Assembly (NCBI RefSeq): GCF_030160635.1
Contig: NZ_BSOS01000005.1
Coordinates: 1 to 64,000 of the forward strand
DNA from: Acidocella aquatica
Lineage (GTDB): Bacteria > Pseudomonadota > Alphaproteobacteria > Acetobacterales > Acetobacteraceae
Direction: 5' to 3'
DNA length: 64,000 bases
Shown here: piece after piece, positions 26,051-34,656 of the stretch
Numbering within the stretch: position 1 is the first letter of the stretch
Layout of the letters: the number at the start of each line of letters is the position of its first letter
Notes under the pieces: generated by a model
What the model was told of the DNA's origin: nothing
The model's database searches: none
The model's input: the letters and a program-made list of their open reading frames with translations, nothing else
Translations under genes and position numbers: made by a program

Positions 26051-26825
26051 AACGCCCCTGCCAGTTCGGCTTGCGCCGCTGCGCGAAGGCGCGCTTGCCT
26101 TCGGCGGCGTCCTCGCTCTCAAACAGCGGTGCCGCGGTGCTGTAGGAGGCGAGGTCCATCATCGCGGCGAAGCTGGGTTGGTTGAGGCTGGCGTAGGCAA
26201 CCTGTTTGCTGCACCGTATGGCCAGAGGCGCGCATTCGGCGATTTGCGCCGCCCATGCCTTGGCGGCCGCGAGCAGATCGGCACCCGGCACAATCTGGTT
26301 GACAAAGCCGAGGTGTTCGCCCTCCGCGGCGGTCACGCTCCGGCCGGTGAGGATCATCGACATCGCCCGTTTGGTGCCAATTGCGCGCGGCAGGCGTTGC
26401 AGCCCGCCGCCCAGCGCCGCCCAGCCGACTTTTGGTTCCGGCAGCGCGAAGAGCGCGTCATCGGCGGCGATAATCAGGTCGCAGGCCAGCGCGAGTTCAA
26501 AACCGCCGCCGAACGCGGGGCCATTCACCGCGGCGATCAGCGGCAGCGGATAATCATCGCGGAAGGTAAGACCGCCAAACCCCGAGGGCGGCAGGTCGAT
26601 TTTTCCGGTTTCCAGATTATCCTTCAGGTCGTAGCCGGTGCAAAAGGCTTTGCCGCTGCCGGTGAGGATAACCGCGCGCAGCGAGGCATCCCGCGCCAGC
26701 GCGTCGAACACGCCGGCGAGTTCATAATGCGCCGCCGGATGCAGTGCATTCATGCGCTCCGGGCGCGCGAGGGTGAGCGTGGCAATGCTGTTCTCGATGC
26801 TGAGACTTGAGAATTTTTCAGTCAT
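26049..26825 (-). CDS. Enoyl-CoA hydratase/isomerase (crotonase)
   Basis: 258 residues from ATG 26825 (AAAGGG 8 nt upstream). Crotonase-fold features: LTGSGKAFCTGYDL (oxyanion hole) and NGPAFGGGFELALACDL followed by LPEPKVGW. Both Glu residues used by true hydratases are present (in GGGFE and LPEPK), unlike the two other crotonases in this window. It would hydrate 2-enoyl-CoA to 3-hydroxyacyl-CoA in beta-oxidation of a side chain or opened ring. Divergent from the Gfo/Idh-like gene. Confidence 0.9.
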   Translation of the reverse strand: MTEKFSSLSIENSIATLTLARPERMNALHPAAHYELAGVFDALARDASLRAVILTGSGKAFCTGYDLKDNLETGKIDLPPSGFGGLTFRDDYPLPLIAAVNGPAFGGGFELALACDLIIAADDALFALPEPKVGWAALGGGLQRLPRAIGTKRAMSMILTGRSVTAAEGEHLGFVNQIVPGADLLAAAKAWAAQIAECAPLAIRCSKQVAYASLNQPSFAAMMDLASYSTAAPLFESEDAAEGKRAFAQRRKPNWQGR

Positions 26826-26938
26826 CGTAATGCCCTTTGTAGTGGAATTATGGTGCGTTTGCCGCCATGACAAAAACCGTGAACGCGTATATCGTATGTA
26901 TCAGATCATTTTGACGCAACAAGCAAAGAGGAAAAACC

Positions 26939-28036
26939 ATGGCCAGCAATAAAATCAGGGTTGGAATCATCGGCGTGCAGCCGGACCGCAGCTGGGCGGC
27001 CATCGCGCATATCCCCGCCCTGCAGGCCCTGCCTGATTACGAAATCACCGCGGTGAGCACCACGCGGCAGGAGAGCGCGGACGCGGCGGCGGCGCGCTAC
27101 GGCATCGCCCGCGCGTTTAACAATCACCAAGCGCTGGTAAACTCCCCGGATGTTGATGTGGTGGCGGTGACGGTGAAGGTCCCGCACCATAAGGAGCTGG
27201 TGCTGGCGGCGCTGAACGCGGGCAAGCATGTGTATTGCGAATGGCCCCTGGGCAATGGCCTGGCGGAAGCGGAAGAAATGGCGGCGCTGGCGAAGGCAAA
27301 GGGCCTGCGCGGCATCATCGGCCTGCAGGCGCGCATGGCGCCGCCGGTTGTGTACGCGCGTGATCTCATCGCGCAGGGCTATATTGGCGATGTGCTCTCC
27401 ACCAGCCTGCTTGGCACCGGCATGGCCTGGGGCGAATATGTCGACGCGCCGAACGCCTACACCGCCGACCTCAAAAACGGCGCCACCATGCTGACAATTC
27501 CAGTATCCCACACGCTCGACGCGCTTTGCCATGTGCTGGGCGAGGTGAGGGAGGTCTCGGGCCTGCTCGCCAACCGCCGCAACTCGCAAATCCAGGTCGA
27601 AACCGGCGCGGTGCTGCCGATGACCGCGCCAGACCAGGTGGCATTGACCGCGACGCTGGAATCCGGCGCGGTGCTGAGCGCGCATTATATCGGCGGCATG
27701 ACCAAGGGCACCGGGCTGCTGTGGGAAATCAACGGCGCGCGCGGCGATCTGCGGTTCAGCGCGGCGGGCGGCCATGCGCAGATTTTTGATCTCACCCTGG
27801 AGGGCGCGAATGCCGAGGCACCGGCCATGCAGCCGCTGCCGGTGCCCGAGAGCTATTATCACAGCCCGCTGCGCCAGGGGCCGGCGGTAAACGTGGCGGA
27901 AGTCTACGCCCAGCTGGCGCGCGACCTGCGCGAGGGCACGTCCCTCTGCGCCGATTTCAGCCATGCGGTCCGGCGGCACCTCATGGTCGCGGCCATTGAG
28001 CGTTCCGCCGCCAGCGGCGCGCGGCAGACTGTTTAA
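26939..28036 (+). CDS. Gfo/Idh/MocA family oxidoreductase (Gal80-like variant)
   Basis: 365 residues. The N-terminal RVGIIGVQPDRSWAAIAHIP is the nucleotide-binding strand-turn with an insertion after the glycines. The usual EKP catalytic/cofactor motif reads CEWPLG, with Lys replaced by Trp as in Gal80-like members. The C-terminal alpha/beta domain is of normal length. Such proteins reduce or oxidise sugars and related cyclic compounds, though Gal80-type members may only sense NAD(P). ATG 26939 follows AGAGGAAAAACC. It may be cotranscribed with the SDR at 28126, although a 90-bp gap holds a possible promoter. Confidence 0.82.
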   Translation: MASNKIRVGIIGVQPDRSWAAIAHIPALQALPDYEITAVSTTRQESADAAAARYGIARAFNNHQALVNSPDVDVVAVTVKVPHHKELVLAALNAGKHVYCEWPLGNGLAEAEEMAALAKAKGLRGIIGLQARMAPPVVYARDLIAQGYIGDVLSTSLLGTGMAWGEYVDAPNAYTADLKNGATMLTIPVSHTLDALCHVLGEVREVSGLLANRRNSQIQVETGAVLPMTAPDQVALTATLESGAVLSAHYIGGMTKGTGLLWEINGARGDLRFSAAGGHAQIFDLTLEGANAEAPAMQPLPVPESYYHSPLRQGPAVNVAEVYAQLARDLREGTSLCADFSHAVRRHLMVAAIERSAASGARQTV

Positions 28037-28125
28037 TCGGCCCAATTAAACGTAAGTTTGCGTACGGCATATTGCCTTATCATTTTCCGGCATTATGATG
28101 GCGCAAGCTTCAGGAGGAAATTGAC

Positions 28126-29025
28126 ATGAGTTTATTGGAAGGCCGCGTGGCCATCGTAACCGGTTCCGGCCGCGGCGTCGGCCGCGCCTATGCCATCATG
28201 CTGGCGCAGCACGGCGCCAAGGTCCTGGTGAACGACCTTGGCTCGTCAGCGGCGGGTGCTGGCGCTGACCAGACCCCGGCGCAGGAAGTCGTCGCCACCA
28301 TCCAGGCGGCCGGCGGCCAGGCGGCGGTCAACACCTCCGACGTCGCCGACTGGAAAGGCGCCCAGGAGATGGTTCAGCAAGCCATTGACACGTTCGGCGG
28401 CCTCGACATCCTCATCAACAACGCCGGCATCCTGCGCGACCGCATGCTGGTGAACATGACCGAGGATGAATGGGACGCCGTGGTCCGTGTCCACATGAAA
28501 GGCACCTTCGCCCCGCTGCACCACGCCGCCAACTACTGGCGCACCCGCTCCAAGGCCGGTCACCCGGTTGATGCCCGCGTCATCAACACCACCTCGCATT
28601 CGGCGCTGTTCGCCAACATCGGCCAGACCAACTACGCCGCCGCCAAGGCCGGCATCGCCACCATGTCCATCGTCGCCGCGCGCGAGCTTGCCCGCATCGG
28701 CGTCACGGTCAACGCCATCGCCCCGCGCGCCAACACCCGCATGACCGAGGGCTTGCGCGAGTGGACCCCCGAACAGCTGGAGCGCCGCAAGCCGGAATGG
28801 ATCGCCGCCCTCGTCACCTGGCTGGCCAGCCCTGAATCCAAGCACATCAGCGGCCGCGTGTTCGAGGCCTGGGGCAACGGCTACGCGGTGATGGAAAGCT
28901 GGCAGCACGGCCCGCACACCGAGGCGAGCCTCGACCCCACCGAGCTTGGCCCGCGCATCACCGAAATCGCCAAATACGCCCGCGCCAACGCCGGTATCGA
29001 CCCCAACACCTGGCTCAACCCGTAA
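28126..29025 (+). CDS. SDR, multifunctional-enzyme type 2 (HSD17B4)-like
   Basis: 299 residues. The N-terminal GRVAIVTGSGRGVGRAYAIM with VLVNDLG and a NNAGILRDRML motif are characteristic of the (3R)-hydroxyacyl-CoA dehydrogenase domain of peroxisomal MFE-2/HSD17B4, as is NTTSHSALFANIGQTNYAAA at the active site. This suggests it oxidises a 3-hydroxyacyl-CoA or a hydroxysteroid-like alcohol. ATG 28126 has AGGAGGAAATTGAC upstream. It leads a run with the DUF7064-like, kinase-like and LvaB-like genes, with short gaps. Confidence 0.88.
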   Translation: MSLLEGRVAIVTGSGRGVGRAYAIMLAQHGAKVLVNDLGSSAAGAGADQTPAQEVVATIQAAGGQAAVNTSDVADWKGAQEMVQQAIDTFGGLDILINNAGILRDRMLVNMTEDEWDAVVRVHMKGTFAPLHHAANYWRTRSKAGHPVDARVINTTSHSALFANIGQTNYAAAKAGIATMSIVAARELARIGVTVNAIAPRANTRMTEGLREWTPEQLERRKPEWIAALVTWLASPESKHISGRVFEAWGNGYAVMESWQHGPHTEASLDPTELGPRITEIAKYARANAGIDPNTWLNP

Positions 29026-29064
29026 CCCCATCAAAGCGGCGCCTGCGGGCGGGAGAGGTATAAA

Positions 29065-30282
29065 ATGCAACTCACACCATACGATGAATTTCCCGTCCAT
29101 CAGGCGCCGCATCCCTTCAGCTACATCCCCTCCACTGACTACAACTGGGATGACGGCTACTATTTCGGCGCCTTCAGCCCTGATGACGGCGTGTTCCTGG
29201 CCACCGGCGCGCGGGTCAACCCAAACACCGACATGATCGGCGGCTACGCGCTGCTGAACGTGCGCGGCCACCAGACCACCTTGCGCTTCAACCGCGTCTG
29301 GCGGCGGGATTTCTCTCTGAGGATCGGCCCCTGGCGCATCGAATTCGTCGAGCCTTTAAAAACCATCCGCCTGGTGCTGGAGGAAAACGCCAGCGGCATG
29401 ACCTTCAATTTGCTGTGGGAGGGCACATCCCCCGCCTTCCTCGAGGAACACCACGTCGCCACGCATCGCGGCCGCCGCTCCACCGACCAGTCGCGCTATT
29501 CCCAGCCCGGCAAGGTCAGCGGCACGCTGGCCCTCGGCGCGCAAAAATGGGAGGTCACCCCCGAGCGCTGGAGCGGCGCGCGCGACCACAGCTGGGGCCT
29601 CTACGCTGACCGTCCGCCCCTCTCGCCCCTCGCCTCGGTGCTGCCCCCGCGCGAGGCCGACAACGGCCCCCAGCGCTCGCTCCGCTTCTGGACCTGCTTC
29701 CGCACCGACCCCTACAGCGGCTTCTTCCACCTGCACGAGGATGCCAACGGCACCCAGGCCAAATTCAACGATGTTTTCGGCACGCCCTTCGGCGGCAGCA
29801 TTCATCGCGGCTGGGATCACCCGCCCATCGCGCTGGCCTCCGGCCGCCACGAGATCGAATTCCAGCCCGGCACCCGCATCCTCAAGCGTGCCACGCTGTC
29901 CCTGACTGACATTCAAGGCGGCGCCTGGAAGCAGATTTTCGAGGCCGCCGCCCCGCCCTGGGTGGTGCAGACCATGGGCTACCACCCCGGCAGCTGGAAA
30001 GACGGCGGCACCTTCTTCACCTACCACGGCGCCGAGGAACTCGCACTCGAGTGGGATTCCTTCGACTTTTCGCAACAGCCGTTCGTCTTCACCCCCTACG
30101 TCGTCCAAGGCGAGGCCGCCGCCAACACCTTTGGCGAGGGCACCCGCAAAGGCCAGATGATCCACGGCCCGGAATACCTGGCGCGGGTCACCACCCACGC
30201 GCCGGACGGCAGCATCAGCCATGGCGCCGCCCAGGTGGAAATGTTCATCAACGGCGCCTACCATCCCTACGGGTTCGAATAA
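29065..30282 (+). CDS. DUF7064-like protein, paralogue 2
   Basis: 405 residues, more divergent than the copies at 15901 and 54144 but with the same core: an all-beta N-terminal half (FSPDDGVFLATGARVNPN, then IRLVLEENASGMTFNLLWEG) and the RDHSWG motif (173-178), followed by a long Trp-rich beta domain. The pattern recalls lipocalin-like hydratase/isomerase families such as CrtC, but no function is established. It lies 39 nt after the SDR and 37 nt before the kinase-like gene, in one operon. Family call from motif similarity only. Confidence 0.55.
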   Translation: MQLTPYDEFPVHQAPHPFSYIPSTDYNWDDGYYFGAFSPDDGVFLATGARVNPNTDMIGGYALLNVRGHQTTLRFNRVWRRDFSLRIGPWRIEFVEPLKTIRLVLEENASGMTFNLLWEGTSPAFLEEHHVATHRGRRSTDQSRYSQPGKVSGTLALGAQKWEVTPERWSGARDHSWGLYADRPPLSPLASVLPPREADNGPQRSLRFWTCFRTDPYSGFFHLHEDANGTQAKFNDVFGTPFGGSIHRGWDHPPIALASGRHEIEFQPGTRILKRATLSLTDIQGGAWKQIFEAAAPPWVVQTMGYHPGSWKDGGTFFTYHGAEELALEWDSFDFSQQPFVFTPYVVQGEAAANTFGEGTRKGQMIHGPEYLARVTTHAPDGSISHGAAQVEMFINGAYHPYGFE

Positions 30283-30319
30283 CGGCCGCGCAAAGCGGCG
30301 CGCAGGCGAGGAAATAGCA

Positions 30320-31387
30320 ATGGGTTTTACCAGCGAATGGCTCGGCCGCTACCTGACTCACCGTCTGGGCGAGAGGGTGACCGGTCTGAGCCTGGAAAAA
30401 TTCACCCGCGGCTCCTCGCGCCAGACCTGGTTTGGCAGCTACCTCGTGGAGTCCACCGGCACCCAGACTGACATCGTCCTGCGCACCGACCACCCCGGCG
30501 GCAGCGTCGACCCCACCCCCCTCGACCAGGAATATTTCATCTACGAGCGCCTCGGCGGCGCCGGCCTGCCGGTGGCCCGCGCCCTGTTCTGGGAGGATGA
30601 CCCCGCCTGGACGGACCGTCCCTTCTACCTGCGCGAAAAAATCGAAGGCAGCTGGAACATCGAGCATTATTCCGACCCCGACCCAGAATATGACGGCCTG
30701 CGCATCGCCGTCGCCAAGGAGCACATCAAGGCCCTGGCGCAGGTCCATGCGGTGGACTGGCGCAAGCTGGGCTTTGCCGAGCGGCTGGTCCCCCCCGCCG
30801 GCGAGGCCGACGCGGCGGCGGCCTATATTCGCGGCGCCAAGCGGCTCATGGCCGAAAAACCCGGCGAGCCGATCCCCATCTTTTGGGAAACCTGCGAATG
30901 GCTGCTCGACCGCGCGCCGCTCGCCTCGCGCATCTGCCTCTGTAAGGGCACCAACGGGCTTGGCGAGGAAGTCTTCCGCGAAGGCAAACTGGTCGCGCTC
31001 AGCGACTGGGAGGAAGTCTCCATCAGCGATCCCGCCAGCGACTTCGCCTTCTGCCAGAACTTCTGCGACCCCATCCAGCGCGGCGGCCAGCAGATCTGGG
31101 GTCTGGAACAGGCGCTGGACTATTACCGCGAGGTCAGCGGCTTCACCATCACCCCGGAATCGGTGCGCGACTACCAGATGATCCGCTCGCTCAACCGCCT
31201 GGTGATGATGCGCAACGCCGCCATCAACGCGCATGAACACGCCGAGATCGCGCATATCCGCCAGGTCTGGACCGGCACGGAGGTGCTGCACGTCGTCAAA
31301 CGCGGTCTGGCCGCCGCCATGGGCCTGCTGCCGTCCCTGCCGGGAGAGCTTTATCCCGAACTCAACCACACCGTCGATACGCTGTGA
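30320..31387 (+). CDS. Aminoglycoside-phosphotransferase-fold protein with degenerate catalytic loop (predicted pseudokinase)
   Basis: 355 residues from ATG 30320 (GAGGAAATAGCA upstream). The fold is APH/choline-kinase-like: FTRGSSRQTWFGSY N-terminal loop, DIVLRTD with a beta-3 Arg, and LSDWEEVSISDPASD with the metal-binding Asp229. The catalytic HGDxxxxN loop reads KGTNGLGE (209-216): the base Asp is Thr211 and the Asn is Glu216. It is therefore probably inactive as a kinase, or uses another mechanism. The next gene encodes an LvaB/DUF6285-like protein, the usual partner of LvaA-type kinases that phosphorylate 4-hydroxyacyl-CoA. Confidence 0.8.
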   Translation: MGFTSEWLGRYLTHRLGERVTGLSLEKFTRGSSRQTWFGSYLVESTGTQTDIVLRTDHPGGSVDPTPLDQEYFIYERLGGAGLPVARALFWEDDPAWTDRPFYLREKIEGSWNIEHYSDPDPEYDGLRIAVAKEHIKALAQVHAVDWRKLGFAERLVPPAGEADAAAAYIRGAKRLMAEKPGEPIPIFWETCEWLLDRAPLASRICLCKGTNGLGEEVFREGKLVALSDWEEVSISDPASDFAFCQNFCDPIQRGGQQIWGLEQALDYYREVSGFTITPESVRDYQMIRSLNRLVMMRNAAINAHEHAEIAHIRQVWTGTEVLHVVKRGLAAAMGLLPSLPGELYPELNHTVDTL

Positions 31388-31397
31388 GGCAACGCCA

Positions 31398-31907
31398 ATG
31401 ATCCTGCCAACCGCCGAAGACATGCTGCGCACCATCGAAGGCACGTTCGACACCGTCATCCGCCCAACCCTGACCGGCACAACCGAGCGCAGCGCCGCCG
31501 CCACCATCAGCCATCTGCTGCGGCTGGCCCGGCTGCGGCTGGAGCGGGAAGGGCAGGTGCTCTACGACGACATCGCCGCCCTGCGCGCCCTGCTCACCCA
31601 TATCCGCACCTATCTCGCGGGCATTGGCGAAGCCGCAGCCGTGGCCGCGCTGGACCCGGCGCTGGAACCCAAACCACTGGCGGAAGGCCAATATCCCACC
31701 CTCACGCTGGCCGGGCAGCAGGCAAGCGGCCTGCGCGGCGCGCTGGAAACCGCTCTGGCGCGGCTGCAGGAAATCCGCGATGTTCATGGCGCGGCGGCGG
31801 ATTATCAGCAGCTCCGCGCCGCCATCCGCACCTACATGGCCGAACAGCTCCGCCGCGAGAGCGAGTTGATCGAGCCTGCCTTCTGGGGCCAGGGGCCGCG
31901 ACGATAG
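31398..31907 (+). CDS. DUF6285/LvaB-like helical protein
   Basis: 169 residues from ATG 31398, 10 nt after the kinase-like gene, with GAGGC upstream. The N-terminal PTAEDMLRTIEGTFDTVIRP and TISHLLRLARLRLERE resemble DUF6285 proteins such as LvaB, the small partner of the 4-hydroxyacyl-CoA kinase LvaA. The rest is predicted all-helical and rich in Ala/Leu/Arg. The N-terminal domain of the kinase at 55652 has the same pattern (IPANRVLDALVKEFDKLRPL, then AIAHALRLMQAR), so this module exists both free and fused. Probable kinase accessory subunit. Confidence 0.55.
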   Translation: MILPTAEDMLRTIEGTFDTVIRPTLTGTTERSAAATISHLLRLARLRLEREGQVLYDDIAALRALLTHIRTYLAGIGEAAAVAALDPALEPKPLAEGQYPTLTLAGQQASGLRGALETALARLQEIRDVHGAAADYQQLRAAIRTYMAEQLRRESELIEPAFWGQGPRR

Positions 31908-31935
31908 TTAATTGCGGCGCCGCGGGCCAGGCAAC

Positions 31936-31965
31936 TTGACCGCAAGCATACCATAAGCTAGCCTT
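31936..31965 (+). promoter_or_regulatory. GTAYGCT site (minus orientation) with -35-like box
   Basis: AGCATAC (31945-31951, GTATGCT on the other strand) lies just after a TTGACC hexamer (31936-31941), about 200 bp before the Rieske gene. The rest of the 31908-32151 gap shows no gene. Candidate promoter-operator of the 32152-40739 operon. Confidence 0.35.
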
Positions 31966-32151
31966 CCGTAAATGTTTGCGCATGGCGGCACTGTCTGGCG
32001 TGGTTGATATTCTGGTATGGACCGGCGGTTGCGTGACCTGCCGTAAGGTTAACTTTTTTCGCGCGGGAAAAAATGGTAAGTCAGACAACTAAAAACCATG
32101 CGGGCAGGCAAACCCCGCGCAAAACAAAAACTTAAAAGGAGCGTTAAGGCC

Positions 32152-33549
32152 ATGGGCGTCGATTTCAGTAAAATTCAGGACGGATTTGCCACCGCTGCAA
32201 GCCCGCTGACCAAGGACCTGCTGCTGCACGACTCCAAACCGGTGGAGCCAGCCCTGCGCGAGACCGGCAACTTCCTCGCCCCGCCGAAAAAAATCCCCTT
32301 CAATCGTTATTTTGACCGTGACTTCGCCAAGCTCGAAAAAGAGAAGGTCTGGAAAAAATGCTGGCAGGTGGTCGGCCGCGAGGAAGATCTACCCCAGGTC
32401 GGCGACCGCAAGCCCTATGATGCCGGTGAGCTTTCCTACATTATCATCCGCTCCGGCCCCAACGAGTTCCGCGCGCTGGAGAACGCCTGCAAACATCGCG
32501 GCACCCGGCTGTGCCACACCGCCACCTCTGCCCCCACGATCAAATGCCCGTTCCACGCCTGGGAATGGAATGTCGACGGCTCGGTGAAGAACATCCCCAG
32601 CCGCTGGGATTTCCCCTCGGTGACGGATGAGGAATATCATCTGCCCGAGGCCAAAATCGGCACCTGGGGCGGGTTCATCTTCATCAACCCAGACCCGGAT
32701 GCCGGCCCGCTGGAAGACGCGCTGGGCGTGTTGCCGAAACATTTCGGCCCGCGCGAGAGCACTGACCGCTTCACCTATGTCGGTTTCCGTAAAAAAATGC
32801 GCTGTAACTGGAAACAGGCGCAGGAAGCGTTTTTCGAGGCCTATCACGTCATCGAAACACATCCCCAGATCATGACCTATAACGGTGACACCACGACCAG
32901 CTATGACATCTGGGACGACGGCAAATCCCAGGTCAGCCGCTCCATTACCCCCTCCGCGGTGCCAAGCGGGCATCTGGGCGATGACGCCTCGCGTTTGCTG
33001 GCCGCCGAGGAATCCTTGAAAACCTTCGCGCTGATGTTCCCCGGCGTGGAGCTGCCAAAAATCAAATCCGCCGAAACCGGCCGCGCGGAAGTGGCCGAGT
33101 GGCGCCGCCAGATGATGGGCGCGGCGCTGGGCGTTGATTTCTCCAGCTGCTCGGATTCCTACATGCTGGACGCGACGCAGTATTTCATGTTCCCCAATTT
33201 CTGGCCCTGGTTCGGCGAAGGTCTGCCGCTCACCTATCAGTTCACCCCCTATGGTGATAATCCCGACGAATGCGTGATGGAGACCCGTCTCACGCTCCCC
33301 ATCCCGGCCAACGGCCAGCGCCCCCCGGCGTCCGAAATCGTCGACATCGACTTCGACACGCCGATCGCCTCGGTCCCGGCCATGGGCATCATGTCGACGA
33401 TTTTTGACCAGGACCTCTCCAACCTGCCGCTGGTGCAGCTTGGCCTGCACTCAACGCGCGACCCGCAGGCAAGCGCCACCCTCGGCCTGTATCAGGAGAG
33501 CCGCATCCAGGCCTTTCATGACATGCTGGACCGCAAGATCGCGGAGTGA
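32152..33549 (+). CDS. Rieske non-haem iron oxygenase, alpha subunit
   Basis: 465 residues from ATG 32152 (AAGGAG at 32136-32141). Rieske ligands are CKHRG (Cys113, His115) and CPFH (Cys132, His135); the iron-site histidines lie in EAYHVIETH (His232, His237). It is a paralogue of the oxygenase at 7129, sharing the N-terminal layout and the FPNFxPWxGEGLPLTY segment near the C terminus. No beta subunit or reductase adjoins. It heads the CoA-pathway operon, so it may hydroxylate the ring before or after CoA activation. Substrate unknown. Confidence 0.9.
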   Translation: MGVDFSKIQDGFATAASPLTKDLLLHDSKPVEPALRETGNFLAPPKKIPFNRYFDRDFAKLEKEKVWKKCWQVVGREEDLPQVGDRKPYDAGELSYIIIRSGPNEFRALENACKHRGTRLCHTATSAPTIKCPFHAWEWNVDGSVKNIPSRWDFPSVTDEEYHLPEAKIGTWGGFIFINPDPDAGPLEDALGVLPKHFGPRESTDRFTYVGFRKKMRCNWKQAQEAFFEAYHVIETHPQIMTYNGDTTTSYDIWDDGKSQVSRSITPSAVPSGHLGDDASRLLAAEESLKTFALMFPGVELPKIKSAETGRAEVAEWRRQMMGAALGVDFSSCSDSYMLDATQYFMFPNFWPWFGEGLPLTYQFTPYGDNPDECVMETRLTLPIPANGQRPPASEIVDIDFDTPIASVPAMGIMSTIFDQDLSNLPLVQLGLHSTRDPQASATLGLYQESRIQAFHDMLDRKIAE

Positions 33550-33636
33550 AGGCCTTACAAGCCCACGCGAACCAATACGGCGGACCGGAAACTCCGGTAC
33601 GCCGTAACTGTGATTGACTTTAATGGAGATGAGCTG

Positions 33637-33867
33637 ATGGCGACTGAGATTTTGCTGCCGAAACTGGGCTTTTCGATGAACGAGGGCGTGCTGGCCGAAT
33701 GGCTGGCCGCCGACGGGGCCACCGTGAAGGAGGGTGAGCCGCTGTTCGCCCTGGAAAGCGACAAGTCGACGCAGGAAGTCGAAGCGCCGGCCTCCGGCAC
33801 GCTGCGCATCATCAAGCAGCCGGGCGAAACCTATGAGGTTGGCACTGTGCTGGGCGAGATCGTCTAG
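33637..33867 (+). CDS. Stand-alone lipoyl domain protein
   Basis: 76 residues from ATG 33637 (GGAG 8 nt upstream). It is a single biotinyl/lipoyl domain: ILLPKLGFSMNEGVLAEWLA, then ESDKSTQEVEAPASG with Lys43 as the expected lipoylation site (DKS context favours lipoyl over biotin). In most complexes this domain is fused to E2; here it ends 2 nt before a separate E2 catalytic-domain gene. It would carry the acyl group between E1 (50012/51006) and E2. Confidence 0.9.
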   Translation: MATEILLPKLGFSMNEGVLAEWLAADGATVKEGEPLFALESDKSTQEVEAPASGTLRIIKQPGETYEVGTVLGEIV

Positions 33868-33869
33868 GC

Positions 33870-34625
33870 ATGCCCGATGTCCCCAGCCTGCTGGCAGCTC
33901 TGGCGCCATTGCCGGAAGCCGATTTTTCGGAATTCGGCGAAGTCGAGATCAAGCCGCTTTCGCGCATCCAGCAACTCACCGGCGCCTTTCTCGGCCGCAA
34001 CTGGGTCACGATTCCGCATGTCACGCATCATGATGAAGTTGACGTCACCGAGACCGAGACCCGCCGCACCGCCTGGAACGCGGCCAACCCTGGGGTGAAG
34101 CTGACCCCGGTGGTGCTGCTGGCCCGCGCCGTGGCGCAGCTGCTGGCCGATTTTCCGCAGTTCAACGCCTCGCTGGGCGCTGACGGCAAATCCCTGGTGC
34201 TGAAAAAATACATCAACATCGGCGTCGCCGTTGACACCCCCAAAGGCTTGGTCGTCCCGGTCATTCGCGGCGTGCCCGAAAAATCCCTGGCCGAACTGGC
34301 TGGCGCCCTCACCGCGCTGGCCGAAAAGGCGCGCACCAAGGGCCTCTCCATGGCGGAGATGTCAGGCAGCTCCATGTGCGTCTCCTCGCTGGGCCATATC
34401 GGCGGCACCGCCTTCACCCCCATCATCAACGCGCCGGACGTCGCCATTCTGGGCGCCACCGCCATCCAGCTTCGCCCCGCCCCGGCGGCGGATGGCGGCA
34501 TCGTCTGGCGCAAGATGCTGCCGCTCTCGCTCAGCTACGACCATCGCGTCATCAACGGCGCCGATGCGGCGCGGTTCGTGAAGGCGATCGGCACGCGGCT
34601 GGCGGCGGAAAATCTTTTCGCGTGA
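33870..34625 (+). CDS. 2-oxoacid dehydrogenase E2 catalytic domain, stand-alone
   Basis: 251 residues comprising only the acyltransferase core: the start of the catalytic domain (IKPLSRIQQLTGAFLGRNWV), GSSMCVSSLGHIGG and the active-site loop SYDHRVINGADAARF. The His-x3-Asn form (HRVING) also occurs in Azotobacter-type E2 and is compatible with activity. There is no lipoyl domain, and no peripheral-subunit-binding domain could be seen. Together with the preceding lipoyl protein and the E1 genes at 50012-51992 it would form a split dehydrogenase complex for a pathway 2-oxoacid. Confidence 0.88.
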   Translation: MPDVPSLLAALAPLPEADFSEFGEVEIKPLSRIQQLTGAFLGRNWVTIPHVTHHDEVDVTETETRRTAWNAANPGVKLTPVVLLARAVAQLLADFPQFNASLGADGKSLVLKKYINIGVAVDTPKGLVVPVIRGVPEKSLAELAGALTALAEKARTKGLSMAEMSGSSMCVSSLGHIGGTAFTPIINAPDVAILGATAIQLRPAPAADGGIVWRKMLPLSLSYDHRVINGADAARFVKAIGTRLAAENLFA

Positions 34626-34656
34626 CGTGAAATAAAACAGGCCAAGGTCAGGGATA

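Noticed and set aside
34525-34572. E2 active-site HRVING as an inactivating Asp-to-Asn change
   Set aside because: The Azotobacter-type E2 naturally has Asn at this position, so activity is expected.
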